This document shows positions 6,882 through 14,672 of a stretch of 44,658 nt of DNA, piece by piece. Made by a program: the position numbers and the translations under genes. The stretch lies in assembly GCA_905235605.1 (NCBI GenBank), contig CAJOMF010000011.1, forward strand, positions 5,001 through 49,658. The letters are read 5' to 3'. The notes below the pieces were generated by a model. That model was not told the origin of the DNA. It saw only the letters and a list, made by a program, of their open reading frames with translations, and searched no databases. Origin of the DNA: an uncultured bacterium (GTDB lineage: Bacteria > UBP6 > UBA1177). How positions within the stretch are numbered: position 1 is the stretch's first letter; each line of letters begins with the position of its first letter.

Positions 6882-7460
6882 GTGTTTTCACTAAAAGATA
6901 AACTCACTTTCGTCAATATTGATCAGGATTACTTGAAATATTTGCACGAAAACTGCTCTGAAGTCTTCTACAAACCGATTGGCTACGACAACAAACCTTA
7001 TATCGGAATTTTGATAAACGAAGATGAAAACAAATATGTTATTCCCCTTTCGTCCGCAAAGGAAAAACACAAATTCTGGAACAATATCGAGTCTGACAGA
7101 TTTCTGATATATGAAAGCAGCAATAAAAAACCGCTTTCAAAGAACGCTGTATTCAAGGAAAATCCCGACGGAACCGTCAAACAGATTTTTTCAGTCATCG
7201 ACTTGAAGAAAATGCTCCCGATAAAAGAAGGCTTATACACCAGAGTTGATTTGACAACCAATCCTCAAGATTCTGTCGAAACACGGAATTATAAAAACCT
7301 GATGAACAAAGAATTTGCTTTCTGTCTTAAAATTCTGCCTCTCATAATCCAAAAAGCGAACGAACTTTACGACAAACAGATATCGACAGGGAAAATCGTG
7401 AATTTCTGCTGCGATTTCAGACTTCTTGAAGAAAAAAGCAGAGAGTATTCCGCAAAATAA
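6882..7460 (+). CDS. Type III toxin, ToxN/AbiQ/CptN-family endoribonuclease
   Basis: A 192-residue protein with the hallmarks of the ToxN/AbiQ family. A 'x-ID-x-x-YLKYL' start is at ~12-21 and KPYIGILI at ~38-44. The active-site block PLSSAKEKH at 55-63 corresponds to the Thr/Ser-Ser-x-Lys active site of ToxN. IDLKKMLPI lies at 106-114, and the C-terminal CDFRLLEEKSREY at 177-189 matches the family's 'C-x-F-x-LLEEK-x-R-x-Y' ending. Such toxins cleave RNA and are held inactive in a complex with their antitoxin RNA; many give phage defence by abortive infection. Translation starts at GTG 6882 behind AGGTG (6873-6877), right after the terminator, as expected for low read-through expression. The gene is visibly more A/T-rich than the core genes, suggesting transfer. 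Which subfamily it belongs to is not resolved. Confidence 0.85.
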   Translation: MFSLKDKLTFVNIDQDYLKYLHENCSEVFYKPIGYDNKPYIGILINEDENKYVIPLSSAKEKHKFWNNIESDRFLIYESSNKKPLSKNAVFKENPDGTVKQIFSVIDLKKMLPIKEGLYTRVDLTTNPQDSVETRNYKNLMNKEFAFCLKILPLIIQKANELYDKQISTGKIVNFCCDFRLLEEKSREYSAK

Positions 7461-7495
7461 ATAAAGTCCGATGCATCCGTTCGGAGTGAGACCTT

Positions 7496-7577
7496 TTGCC
7501 CTCTCCGTCACTGTGTGACACTTCTCCCTGAGTGAGAGGCAAGAGCAAGCGCACGGTTTCATAAAACAATGGGTTGG
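7496..7577. repeat. Intergenic repeat with nested hairpins plus family C copy 2
   Basis: The first part has CCTCTC ... GAGAGG enclosing GTCA-ctgtg-TGAC. It is followed by AGCGCACGGTTTCATAAAAC (7548 on) and AATGGGTTGG, which matches family C. It sits directly after the toxin gene. The rest of the gap to 7782 is A/T-rich with no gene I can support. Confidence 0.55.
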
Positions 7578-7781
7578 GATTCCTTCTAAAACAGTTGCTC
7601 CGCTTTCCCTTGACTATCATCTTTTTTGCATTTACATTAAAGAATCCTTGTTTTCAAATTTATTTTTTCTTAATCTATCGTATGCTAAAAAAACTGTTTT
7701 TCTTTGCTTTCTTGGTTGCAATGAAAGATGAGGCGCTGAAAAAAAATGCCATAAATGGCAAAAATTTTCAATAGAGGCGGC

Positions 7782-8593
7782 ATGAAAGAGATAAAAAGAG
7801 ACATTTATTTGGAAAAATTGATAAGCAGACGTGAAAACGGGCTGATAAAGGTTATAACCGGAATCAGATCTTATCGAAAAAAAGCGATTCGGACAAATCG
7901 GAATATCTTAAAGCTCTTTTTGAGGAAACATATTTCAGGGATATAGTGGAGCGGAATCTTGTAAAAAGAACAGATGTGCTTGACAGCCTTGTCAATGTGC
8001 TGGCGTCTTCTGTCGGGTCGTTGACTAATCCGTTGAAAATATACGACACTTTCAAGAGTAAAGGTGAAAAAGATATTTCTTTAAACACGCTTACTTCTTA
8101 TCTCTCGCATCTGGAAAACGCTTTTATTGTCGAGAAGGCTTTGCGTTACGATGTCAAAGGGAGAAAATACATTCATACGCCCTGTAAATATTATTTTTCC
8201 GATCTCGGTCTCCGCAACGCGCGGCTGAATTTCAGGCAGCAGGAAGAAACTCATCTTATGGAAAATGCGATATTCAACGAACTTCATGTGCGGGGTTTCA
8301 ATGTTGATGTCGGAGTCGTCGAGATACGCAGTGACGGAAAACGCATTCAGACCGAAGTCGATTTTGTATGCAATAAAGGAAATGACAGGTGTTATATTCA
8401 GTCGGCTCTAAATCTTGACACGCATGAGAAAACAGTGCAGGAAAGCAGACCTTTGAACAATATCCCGGACAGTTTTAAAAAGATAATCGTTGTCAAAGAG
8501 CACATCAGGCCATGGCAGACAGATGACGGAATTCTGGTGATCGGGATTCTGGATTTTCTGTTGGAGAAGCAAAACTCTTATATCGGATTCTGA
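7782..8593 (+). pseudogene. AAA-ATPase/DUF4143 protein gene with a large internal deletion and frameshift
   Basis: The first ~28 codons (from ATG 7782, GAGGCGG upstream) encode the usual family N-terminus, MKEIKRDIYLEKLISRR...VITGIR, which should run straight into the Walker A 'RCGKS'. Instead the frame changes near 7867, and from about 7872 another frame continues with ...YLKALFEETYFRDIVERNL and a complete C-terminal DUF4143 half. That half includes GSLTNPLKIYDTFKS, YYFSDLGLRNARLNFRQ, EVDFVCNKG and SFKKIIVVKEHI. The whole nucleotide-binding core, Walker A and B, is missing; from family length about 170 residues are lost. The remaining 3' frame is open from 7946 to 8593 (215 codons). Intact relatives are common in gut bacteria, often near mobile DNA; their role is unsettled. 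Confidence 0.85.
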
Positions 8594-8633
8594 TTATAGT
8601 GCCGCAGGAAAATCTGATGGAAGTAATATCCTC

Positions 8634-8688
8634 TGTATCCGCCACGCCGATCAGCGCACGTTTTCACAAAACAATGGCTTCAATCTCA
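8634..8688. repeat. Intergenic repeat, family C copy 3
   Basis: TGTATCCGCCACGCC, then AGCGCACGTTTTCACAAAAC and AATGGCTTCAATC, closely matching the copy at 6572-6630 including the upstream 'TGT-TCCGC-ACGCC' block. It lies between the ATPase pseudogene and the Nudix gene. The rest of the 8594-8813 gap shows no gene; a TATAGT near 8765 could be a -10 element for the Nudix operon, but I see no good -35. Confidence 0.6.
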
Positions 8689-8813
8689 GTGGCTTTTTCA
8701 CTCCAATTGACGGCAGCTTTTGATAAAAATCGTAAAAATGCGTGGATTTTCTTAAAACATCTGTGTATAGTTTCAGCGTTTTTTTGCGTGAAATTTTAAA
8801 AAGTGAGGTAAAC

Positions 8814-9365
8814 ATGGCAAAAAACACGATAATTTCAGAAAAACAGGTCGCAGACATGCGCGTTTTCACGGTCTCTGAAGTCGAGCTCGACAAGTCGGGG
8901 CGTCGCGTAAAACATTCGATCATCAGGTTCTGCGGAACAGCATCGATTTTAGCGATCACGAAAGAGGGTAAAATCCTTCTCGAAAAGCAGTACAGAACGC
9001 CGATAGACCGCTGGATCTACGAGATCCCGGCTGGAAAAATCGACAAAGGTGAAGATCCGACGCACTGCATAATCAGGGAACTCGAAGAAGAGACCGGTTA
9101 CCGCCCGATAAAAATTGCAAAAACCTTCGAAGCCTACACCTCATGCGGCTGTAGCGACGAATACATGCACTATTTCACAGCTCTAGTCGAAAAAATTCCC
9201 GAAGGCGAGCGCAGACTTTTCCCGGAAATCGATGAAGACCTCGAAATACTCGAAGTAACGCTTGAAGAAGCTTGGAAAATGATTGAAGAAAAACAGATCG
9301 TCGATGCGAAATCGATCATGCTGATAACCGCTTTCAAAGCTGGTCTGGCGGGGTTTGAGGGATGA
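8814..9365 (+). CDS. Nudix hydrolase, ADP-ribose pyrophosphatase type
   Basis: A 183-residue protein with a complete Nudix box at residues 74-96: G74, E80, R88-E89-L90, E92-E93, G95, fitting GX5EX7REUXEEXGU. The preceding QYRTPIDRWIYEIPAGKI block is typical of ADP-ribose pyrophosphatases, which hydrolyse ADP-ribose to AMP and ribose 5-phosphate with Mg2+. Substrate is inferred from that block only. I chose ATG 8814, which has GTGAGG a few bases upstream, over an in-frame upstream ATG at 8742. Its stop overlaps the next start by 4 bp (ATGA), so it is translationally coupled to the rRNA methyltransferase gene. Confidence 0.88.
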   Translation: MAKNTIISEKQVADMRVFTVSEVELDKSGRRVKHSIIRFCGTASILAITKEGKILLEKQYRTPIDRWIYEIPAGKIDKGEDPTHCIIRELEEETGYRPIKIAKTFEAYTSCGCSDEYMHYFTALVEKIPEGERRLFPEIDEDLEILEVTLEEAWKMIEEKQIVDAKSIMLITAFKAGLAGFEG

Positions 9366-10471
9366 CGGAAGTCAAAATCGCGAAAATTATTTCAAACGGC
9401 TGCGGGATAGGCTGGACTGAGGGAAAAACTTTTTTTGTTCCCTACACTCTGCCTGGCGAAACGGTAAAAATCAAAAGCGCGGTGAAGGAGAAAAGTTTTT
9501 TTTACACAGACGATTTCGAGCTTCTTGAAGCCTCACCCGAAAGAAGAAAACCGCTCTGCAGATATTACGGGATCTGCGGAGGCTGCTCGCTCCAGCACAT
9601 CTCCTACCCTGCACAGCTCAGAATAAAAAAGCTAATATTTTCAGAACTTTTGAAGCAGAATCAAATAACTCTCGACATTGATCCGATTGTCATAACGCCG
9701 GGAGAAACAGGGCTCAGGACACGTGCAAAACTCTTTTCGTTCAAGGGAAAACCGGCATACCGCAAAAAAAGGAGCAGCGATTTCGTTCAGATCGAAAGTT
9801 GTCCGCTTCTTGACCCTGTTTTTTTTGAAAAAATTCTTGCAGACATTCCGAAAAGACGCAGAGACACACAGTTTGAATATTCAAAATTCACGGGTGATTT
9901 CATGCCCGGAGCCGAAACTTTGAGAAAATCGGTCTTGGGAAAAATAATGAAAATCCGCCGCGACAGTTTTTTCCAGTCTTCGGAAGAAGGCGCAGGAATA
10001 ATGTGCTCGCTCGTCATGCGCGAAGCGGAAGAAACAGGAGCCAGAAATGCAGTCGATCTCTTCTGCGGAAGCGGACTTTTCTCGCTTTTTCTCGCTGACA
10101 AAGGGATAAAAACGACAGGCTTTGAAATCGAAGATGCGGCATGCATTAGTTACGCCGAAAACCTTAGGGATAAGGCAAAAATCATAAAAATGAACGCCTA
10201 CGACCTGAAACACCTCGAAAAAACCGATCTCGTCGTGGCAGACCCGCCGCGCGCCGGACTCGGAGCGAAACTTTCCGAAATTATAAGCGACAGCACCGGA
10301 AATCTGGTCTACATCGCATGCGAACCGCCCAATCTGGTACGGGATCTGAAGACATTTTTCGCAAAAAGGTTTCACGTGAAACATTTGTATATTATCGACC
10401 TTTTTCCCGACACTCCGCACTTTGAAACAGTGTGCGTTCTGAGCCGAGCAAACACTCCGGTCGGAGGTTAG
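9362..10471 (+). CDS. 23S rRNA (uracil-5-)-methyltransferase, RlmD/TrmA family
   Basis: A 369-residue SAM-dependent RNA m5U methyltransferase. An N-terminal TRAM-like domain (~1-56) is followed by a [4Fe-4S] cluster motif: C66, C72 and C75 in CRYYGICGGC, plus C147 in ESCPLL. The methyltransferase core has DLFCGSGLFSLFLA (~232-245), DPPRAGL (~294-300), the catalytic Cys in YIACEPPNLVRD (C320) and the C-terminal base Glu in HFETVCVL (E355). The family's usual 'SCNP' is ACEP here. RlmD-type enzymes methylate 23S rRNA (U1939 in E. coli); family and cluster are clear, the exact uridine is inferred. It is translationally coupled to the upstream Nudix gene and ends just before a small membrane protein gene. 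Confidence 0.88.
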   Translation: MTEVKIAKIISNGCGIGWTEGKTFFVPYTLPGETVKIKSAVKEKSFFYTDDFELLEASPERRKPLCRYYGICGGCSLQHISYPAQLRIKKLIFSELLKQNQITLDIDPIVITPGETGLRTRAKLFSFKGKPAYRKKRSSDFVQIESCPLLDPVFFEKILADIPKRRRDTQFEYSKFTGDFMPGAETLRKSVLGKIMKIRRDSFFQSSEEGAGIMCSLVMREAEETGARNAVDLFCGSGLFSLFLADKGIKTTGFEIEDAACISYAENLRDKAKIIKMNAYDLKHLEKTDLVVADPPRAGLGAKLSEIISDSTGNLVYIACEPPNLVRDLKTFFAKRFHVKHLYIIDLFPDTPHFETVCVLSRANTPVGG

Positions 10472-10472
10472 A

Positions 10473-10985
10473 ATGGCGCCTTTTGTTGTGATCGAAGTAC
10501 TGATTTTTATCGTGACGATTCCGGCGATCACTTATTTTCTGATTTCAAAGCGGATGTTTCTGCCGGTTGCCGCATCTGCGCTCACTTCGATCATTCTGGA
10601 AATTGTCAACGAATGTGTTTTCGCAGGTCAGGGGACTTACTACCCCGCATCGCTACTGCTCTTTCCCGGTTTCGCATTTCCGGTCGCGATTGTTTTTCTG
10701 AGTGTTTTTTACTGCTGCTTTCTTAATTTTACCGCTTTCAAAATATCGGATTTGTCCGCAAAAAAACCTGTTTCGCTGCTTATTTTCAGCGTTTCGGTTT
10801 TTGTTCTCAACTTACTTTCGCTCGCAATAGAAAAGGCGGGGCTTGCATCAGGATACTGGCTGCCAAGGTACAATGCAGGCATGGCGGCAATTTACGGCCC
10901 GGTTTATCTTTTTTATCTTGCCGTTCTACTTTCGGGATCATTTTTTTTCATCCGCAGAATCATTTCCCGCACTCCTGAATTTTGA
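10473..10985 (+). CDS. Small polytopic membrane protein of unknown function
   Basis: A 170-residue, strongly hydrophobic protein with about five predicted membrane segments (~3-23, 29-48, 62-88, 100-119 and 137-160). A conserved-looking loop between the last two holds ASGYWLPRYNAG and a polar Asn-Glu pair (IVNECVF). No family is recognised. GGAGG (10463-10467), inside the end of the upstream methyltransferase gene, precedes its ATG, so it is probably the third gene of the Nudix operon. Its last 26 bp overlap the 3' end of the convergent minus-strand gene. Confidence 0.7.
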   Translation: MAPFVVIEVLIFIVTIPAITYFLISKRMFLPVAASALTSIILEIVNECVFAGQGTYYPASLLLFPGFAFPVAIVFLSVFYCCFLNFTAFKISDLSAKKPVSLLIFSVSVFVLNLLSLAIEKAGLASGYWLPRYNAGMAAIYGPVYLFYLAVLLSGSFFFIRRIISRTPEF

Positions 10986-12753
10986 AAAGTGTGCTCCCTT
11001 CGCTGTTTGTCCCGATTTTTCTCAGGCACGAAGAACTTTCGAGAGAACTTAACAACAGCTTGTCAGCCTTTATCTTCATGAACTCGTGCCAGACTACGAA
11101 ATGGACGCCCGCCTTCCGGAAAAACATCAGAGATTCCGCATCGGGCAGACGGTTTATGTGATACTGAAAAATCATGCGCGGCGTCGGAAAATAGCCGTTC
11201 ACGCCGTTTACCGAGTCTATTTTGTGCCGGTTCTGCCAGTTGGTATAGATGATTTCGCGGTTATACTGAAAAATGTCATCCCATGAATCGACGAACATTC
11301 CGATATTATTAACTTCAAGCTGCTGATTTTTCTCATTTTTTGTTACAAAATCGCGCGGATTGCCGAAATTTCTCATTTTTTCTTCCGGAAATTCGATATT
11401 CATTGCTGCCGGAAGTTCTAAAATCAGCGGGCGTTTTATGTTCTGCTGTTTCACAGTTTCGTAAATTTCGGGCACTTTTTCGGTGATTGCTGCATCAAAA
11501 CCCTTCAGCGGTATCGGCGTATTTTCAAAGAAGCTGAGCACAAAAAACGCGGCAGCTGCAAGATGAGGTTTCTTTACTCTGCCGCATATCCTTTCAAAAG
11601 AGAGCGCCGCCGAAACAGAAACGGCGAATAAAAATATGAAATAGGCTCTGACGGCAACACGGAGAAACTTCAAAACCGGAAGCGGCTTGTAGAAAATGTA
11701 GAGCGGCGAATAAAAAACCTCTTTGAAATTGAACATAAAGACCGGTCCGCAGGCAAAAAAGACGCCGACTGCGGCAAGAATTATGAACAAAAGTCTCTTT
11801 TCAGAGTTCCACTTGAAAAGCGAATAAACGAAAAGCGCCAGAGTAAGCAGCCCGATAAAGTCGCAGTGTCTCACAAAACCCCAGTTCATCGGAATGCCTA
11901 AACGGGAGGCAAGATCGGGATAAATCACATTGTCCGGAAGAACAAGGAGCATATCGATAAGGTTGAAACTCGCCATCTTCGCCGTATAAAAAGATTCAAA
12001 AACCGAAACAAAATCAAGATGATACAGCGTGTTGAGGTAGTAAATGAAATTGGGAAGCGCAATAACGAAAGCGGCTGCCGAATAAAAAAACAGATTTTTC
12101 ACAGCACTTTGAATTTTCACGCCCGATTTATGTGCAAGAAAATAGTAAAGAACAAAAACCATCAGAAACTGATAGAAAAAAACGTAAAAGGAAAAATATA
12201 TTTCCAAACCGGTTAAAACACTTGAAATTATTAGATATTTATTTTTATTTTCTTCGAAGTAGCGGTATATAAGATGAAGTGCCAGAGCCGGAATGAAAAA
12301 GAAAATTATCACAGAATCATCAATGTGCGCAAAAACCATGTTGCTGCACGCGAAACAGAATCCGGCAAAAAGCTGCGCCGGAAAAAACCTGGTGAAACTG
12401 CCGGTGAAGACAAAGATCCCGAACGCCGTCAAAGCAAGAAGAAGAGTGATAAAAAAATAGTTGGTCCAGGAATCGCTCAAGCCAAAAGCCTTGAAAAACA
12501 TTATCAGAATCTGCATTCCCGGGGCAGATTCGCCGTAAGCGAGCGGATTTTCAGCCGGAAACATCGCGCGCCCGGTCTCTTCGCCCGTAAAAACGGATTT
12601 CAGAGCTTCCAAAGTGCGGGCAGAATAAGTCAGCGCGAGCCATGAATCGCAGTTTCCGGAAATTTCGTGCCGCAGCGGAAGCTGGATAAAAAGAAGGGCA
12701 AAAAACAGAAAATAGAAAATAAACGCCGCAATATTGCGATGTTTCGTCAGCAT
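10960..12753 (-). CDS. Large polytopic membrane protein, GT-C glycosyltransferase-like
   Basis: A ~597-residue protein with about eleven hydrophobic segments in the first ~400 residues and a soluble C-terminal ~180 residues. The layout resembles GT-C-type membrane glycosyltransferases (lipid-linked sugar donors, periplasmic active site) and YfhO-like proteins. The first loop after TM1 has acidic and polar residues (RHEISGNCDSWLAL) where GT-C enzymes place catalytic Asp or Glu, but I see no decisive motif. It has no enzyme neighbours in this window that would indicate a pathway. The start is ATG 12753 with GGAGGTGG just upstream, rather than the first in-frame ATG at 12774. The 3' end overlaps the convergent membrane protein gene by 26 bp. 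Confidence 0.6.
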   Translation of the reverse strand: MLTKHRNIAAFIFYFLFFALLFIQLPLRHEISGNCDSWLALTYSARTLEALKSVFTGEETGRAMFPAENPLAYGESAPGMQILIMFFKAFGLSDSWTNYFFITLLLALTAFGIFVFTGSFTRFFPAQLFAGFCFACSNMVFAHIDDSVIIFFFIPALALHLIYRYFEENKNKYLIISSVLTGLEIYFSFYVFFYQFLMVFVLYYFLAHKSGVKIQSAVKNLFFYSAAAFVIALPNFIYYLNTLYHLDFVSVFESFYTAKMASFNLIDMLLVLPDNVIYPDLASRLGIPMNWGFVRHCDFIGLLTLALFVYSLFKWNSEKRLLFIILAAVGVFFACGPVFMFNFKEVFYSPLYIFYKPLPVLKFLRVAVRAYFIFLFAVSVSAALSFERICGRVKKPHLAAAAFFVLSFFENTPIPLKGFDAAITEKVPEIYETVKQQNIKRPLILELPAAMNIEFPEEKMRNFGNPRDFVTKNEKNQQLEVNNIGMFVDSWDDIFQYNREIIYTNWQNRHKIDSVNGVNGYFPTPRMIFQYHINRLPDAESLMFFRKAGVHFVVWHEFMKIKADKLLLSSLESSSCLRKIGTNSEGSTLFKIQECGK

Positions 12754-12777
12754 ATCCACCTCCGAAAAAAGCACGGC

Positions 12778-12783
12778 ATTATA
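12778..12783 (-). promoter_or_regulatory. -10 element upstream of the membrane protein gene
   Basis: A TATAAT on the minus strand, 24 bp upstream of the chosen start at 12753. The -35 is weak (GTGGAA at 17 bp). A perfect 6-bp dyad ATTCAG-caaagc-CTGAAT (12808-12825) lies between this and the plus-strand promoter at 12870. Confidence 0.45.
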
Positions 12784-12869
12784 ACTTCATTCCTGATAAT
12801 TTCCACAATTCAGCAAAGCCTGAATCACGGCAAAAGCGCAGACGGCAACACGGCGGAATCAGATTTACC

Positions 12870-12897
12870 TTGACATTTCAACTTTTCGGAGTATATT
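12870..12897 (+). promoter_or_regulatory. sigma-70 promoter of the DUF177-rpmF-plsX operon
   Basis: TTGACA (12870-12875), a 16-bp spacer and TATATT (12892-12897), followed by a short leader to the ATG at 12925. Confidence 0.75.
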
Positions 12898-12924
12898 CCC
12901 GCAGTTATTTTTTTGGTGGTTGAA

Positions 12925-13362
12925 ATGCTGCTTTATCTTAGTGAAATCACCGAGTCGAAGATCACACGCGATGTTGAATATCACATCGCCGGAGACGAGC
13001 TCGGAGAAAGTGCCGAAATAAAAAATGTCTCGCTCAAAGTCGAGTTTTACCGCGCATCAGAAACGATCTCTCTCAGATTTTTCGGAAATGCGACCGTAAA
13101 AACCGCATGCGACAGATGTCTGGCAGATCTTGAACTGGAAATGGATATTGATGAAAATTACTACCTTTTTCCTGAAAACACGCCCGATGTCGACTATTTT
13201 TATTCAGGTGACGAGATAGAGCTTGACGATTTCGTAAGAGAAACACTTGTTATGAACATGCCGGGTAAAGTGCTTTGCAGCGAGGACTGCAAAGGTCTCT
13301 GCTCGAAGTGCGGCGCAGACCTCAATCTCGGCGACTGCGGCTGCGATAGATCCGGCGAATAA
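12925..13362 (+). CDS. DUF177/YceD family protein
   Basis: A 145-residue member of the DUF177 (YceD) family, which is nearly always encoded directly before rpmF and has been linked to 23S rRNA maturation. The family core is visible at ACDRCLADLELEM, with a C-terminal Cys-rich tail (CSEDCKGLCSKCGADL...CGC) that likely binds zinc. I chose ATG 12925, preceded by GGTGG, because the upstream TTG/GTG codons at 12913 and 12916 lack a site. It is 21 bp from rpmF and part of the conserved DUF177-rpmF-plsX order. Confidence 0.88.
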   Translation: MLLYLSEITESKITRDVEYHIAGDELGESAEIKNVSLKVEFYRASETISLRFFGNATVKTACDRCLADLELEMDIDENYYLFPENTPDVDYFYSGDEIELDDFVRETLVMNMPGKVLCSEDCKGLCSKCGADLNLGDCGCDRSGE

Positions 13363-13383
13363 ACAATAAAATAGGAGGATTCA

Positions 13384-13566
13384 ATGGTTCCAAAGAGAAA
13401 ACACTGTTCAGCCCGCTCGAAAAAAAGAAGAGGCGGACACCTTAAATCAAACCCGATGGCTACTATTGCATGCCCGAAATGCGGCGAACCGATGCTTCCG
13501 CACCGTATTTGCCCGAGCTGCGGCAACTACAAAGGCAAAGAGATAATCTCTGTTTCCGAACAATAG
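13384..13566 (+). CDS. rpmF: 50S ribosomal protein L32
   Basis: A 60-residue protein starting MVPKRKHCSARSKKRR, with the L32 zinc ribbon CPKC...CPSC near residues 30-46. An AGGAGG site precedes the ATG. It lies between the DUF177 gene and plsX, the usual arrangement, which couples ribosome and phospholipid gene expression in many bacteria. Confidence 0.97.
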   Translation: MVPKRKHCSARSKKRRGGHLKSNPMATIACPKCGEPMLPHRICPSCGNYKGKEIISVSEQ

Positions 13567-13572
13567 GTTTAA

Positions 13573-14580
13573 ATGACATCAACTGTCATTGTTGATGCTA
13601 TGGGCGGGGACAACGCTCCTGTTGTTCCCGTTTTTTCATCCTTAGAAGTTTGCAACGAAAATCCTGACATCAAAGTTCTGCTCGTCGGTTCCGAAAAAGT
13701 GATCCGCGCTTGTCTCGGCGACGCGAAAATTCCGGAAAACCTTGAGATAATCGACGCCGGCGAAAGCATCGAGATGGGCGAAACCCCGTCTCTGGCTTTC
13801 CGCAGCAAAGGAAATTCTTCGATACATATCGGCATGGATCTTCTGGTCGAAGGGAAGGGAAACGCCTTTTTTTCAGCCGGGAACACCGGTGCGATCGTGA
13901 CGGCTGCATACTTCAAAAGCGGCGTTATCCCGAACATCACGCGTCCTGCGCTGGCGACAAGCTATCCTTCGGTCGACAAACACAAGCTCATAATCCTCGA
14001 TCTCGGGGCGACTCTCGACCCCAAGTCGGAAAACCTCTTTGATTTCGGAGTCTTGGGTGAGGCTTACCGCTTTTTTATGACGGGCCTTGAAGATTCGAAG
14101 ATTTCGATCCTCAATGTCGGCACGGAGGAAGGCAAGGGAAACAAAAAAATCGCCGAAGCCGCTGAGATGATTAAAAATTCACCGCTCAACTACAACGGTT
14201 TCATCGAGAGCAACATCCTTTTTTCACACCCTGAGACTGACGTAGTCGTGACTGACGCCTTCACCGGGAATGTCGCTCTGAAAACGGTCGAAGGGCTTAC
14301 CGAAACGATCTCACAGCTCATCAAGGCCAGGATCGCTCCGCTGCAGCTTGCCAAAGTCCAGACTTTTGTCTTCAACAAAGTTTTCGGCGAAGTTTTCAGA
14401 ATGTTCCAGTACAATCTTTACGGCACAGCCTTTCTGCTCGGGGTGAACCACTTTATCGGGATCGGACACGGAAGAAGCGACAAAAAGGCATTCAAAAACG
14501 CGATTTTGAGATTAAAACGCTATTCCGAGCGCAATTTCACGAAAAAGATCGCCGACAGAGTTCAGGCAGTCAAAAGTTAA
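13573..14580 (+). CDS. plsX: Phosphate acyltransferase PlsX
   Basis: A 335-residue PlsX, which converts acyl-ACP to acyl-phosphate, the first committed step of phosphatidic acid synthesis with PlsY. The family signature is complete: DAMGGDNAP at the N-terminus, SAGNTGAIV, LDLGAT, NVGTEEGKGN, VVTDAFTGNVALK, and GHGRSDKKAFKNAI near the C-terminus. It starts 6 bp after rpmF. No fabH/fabD/acpP genes follow as in many genomes; instead the giant lipoprotein gene starts 92 bp downstream, so the fatty-acid cluster is broken here. Confidence 0.96.
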   Translation: MTSTVIVDAMGGDNAPVVPVFSSLEVCNENPDIKVLLVGSEKVIRACLGDAKIPENLEIIDAGESIEMGETPSLAFRSKGNSSIHIGMDLLVEGKGNAFFSAGNTGAIVTAAYFKSGVIPNITRPALATSYPSVDKHKLIILDLGATLDPKSENLFDFGVLGEAYRFFMTGLEDSKISILNVGTEEGKGNKKIAEAAEMIKNSPLNYNGFIESNILFSHPETDVVVTDAFTGNVALKTVEGLTETISQLIKARIAPLQLAKVQTFVFNKVFGEVFRMFQYNLYGTAFLLGVNHFIGIGHGRSDKKAFKNAILRLKRYSERNFTKKIADRVQAVKS

Positions 14581-14672
14581 ATTCTTGTTTTTCTGTTTAA
14601 AATCAAGTAGTATAAAGAGCTTTTTTTGAAAAGTTGTTGTTTTTAACAGCAGAGCAGAGACTGGAGGGAAAA

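Noticed and set aside
7574-7774. A 66-residue hydrophobic frame
   Set aside because: It has A/T-rich low-complexity sequence, overlaps the repeat and the leader of the ATPase pseudogene, and has no ribosome site.
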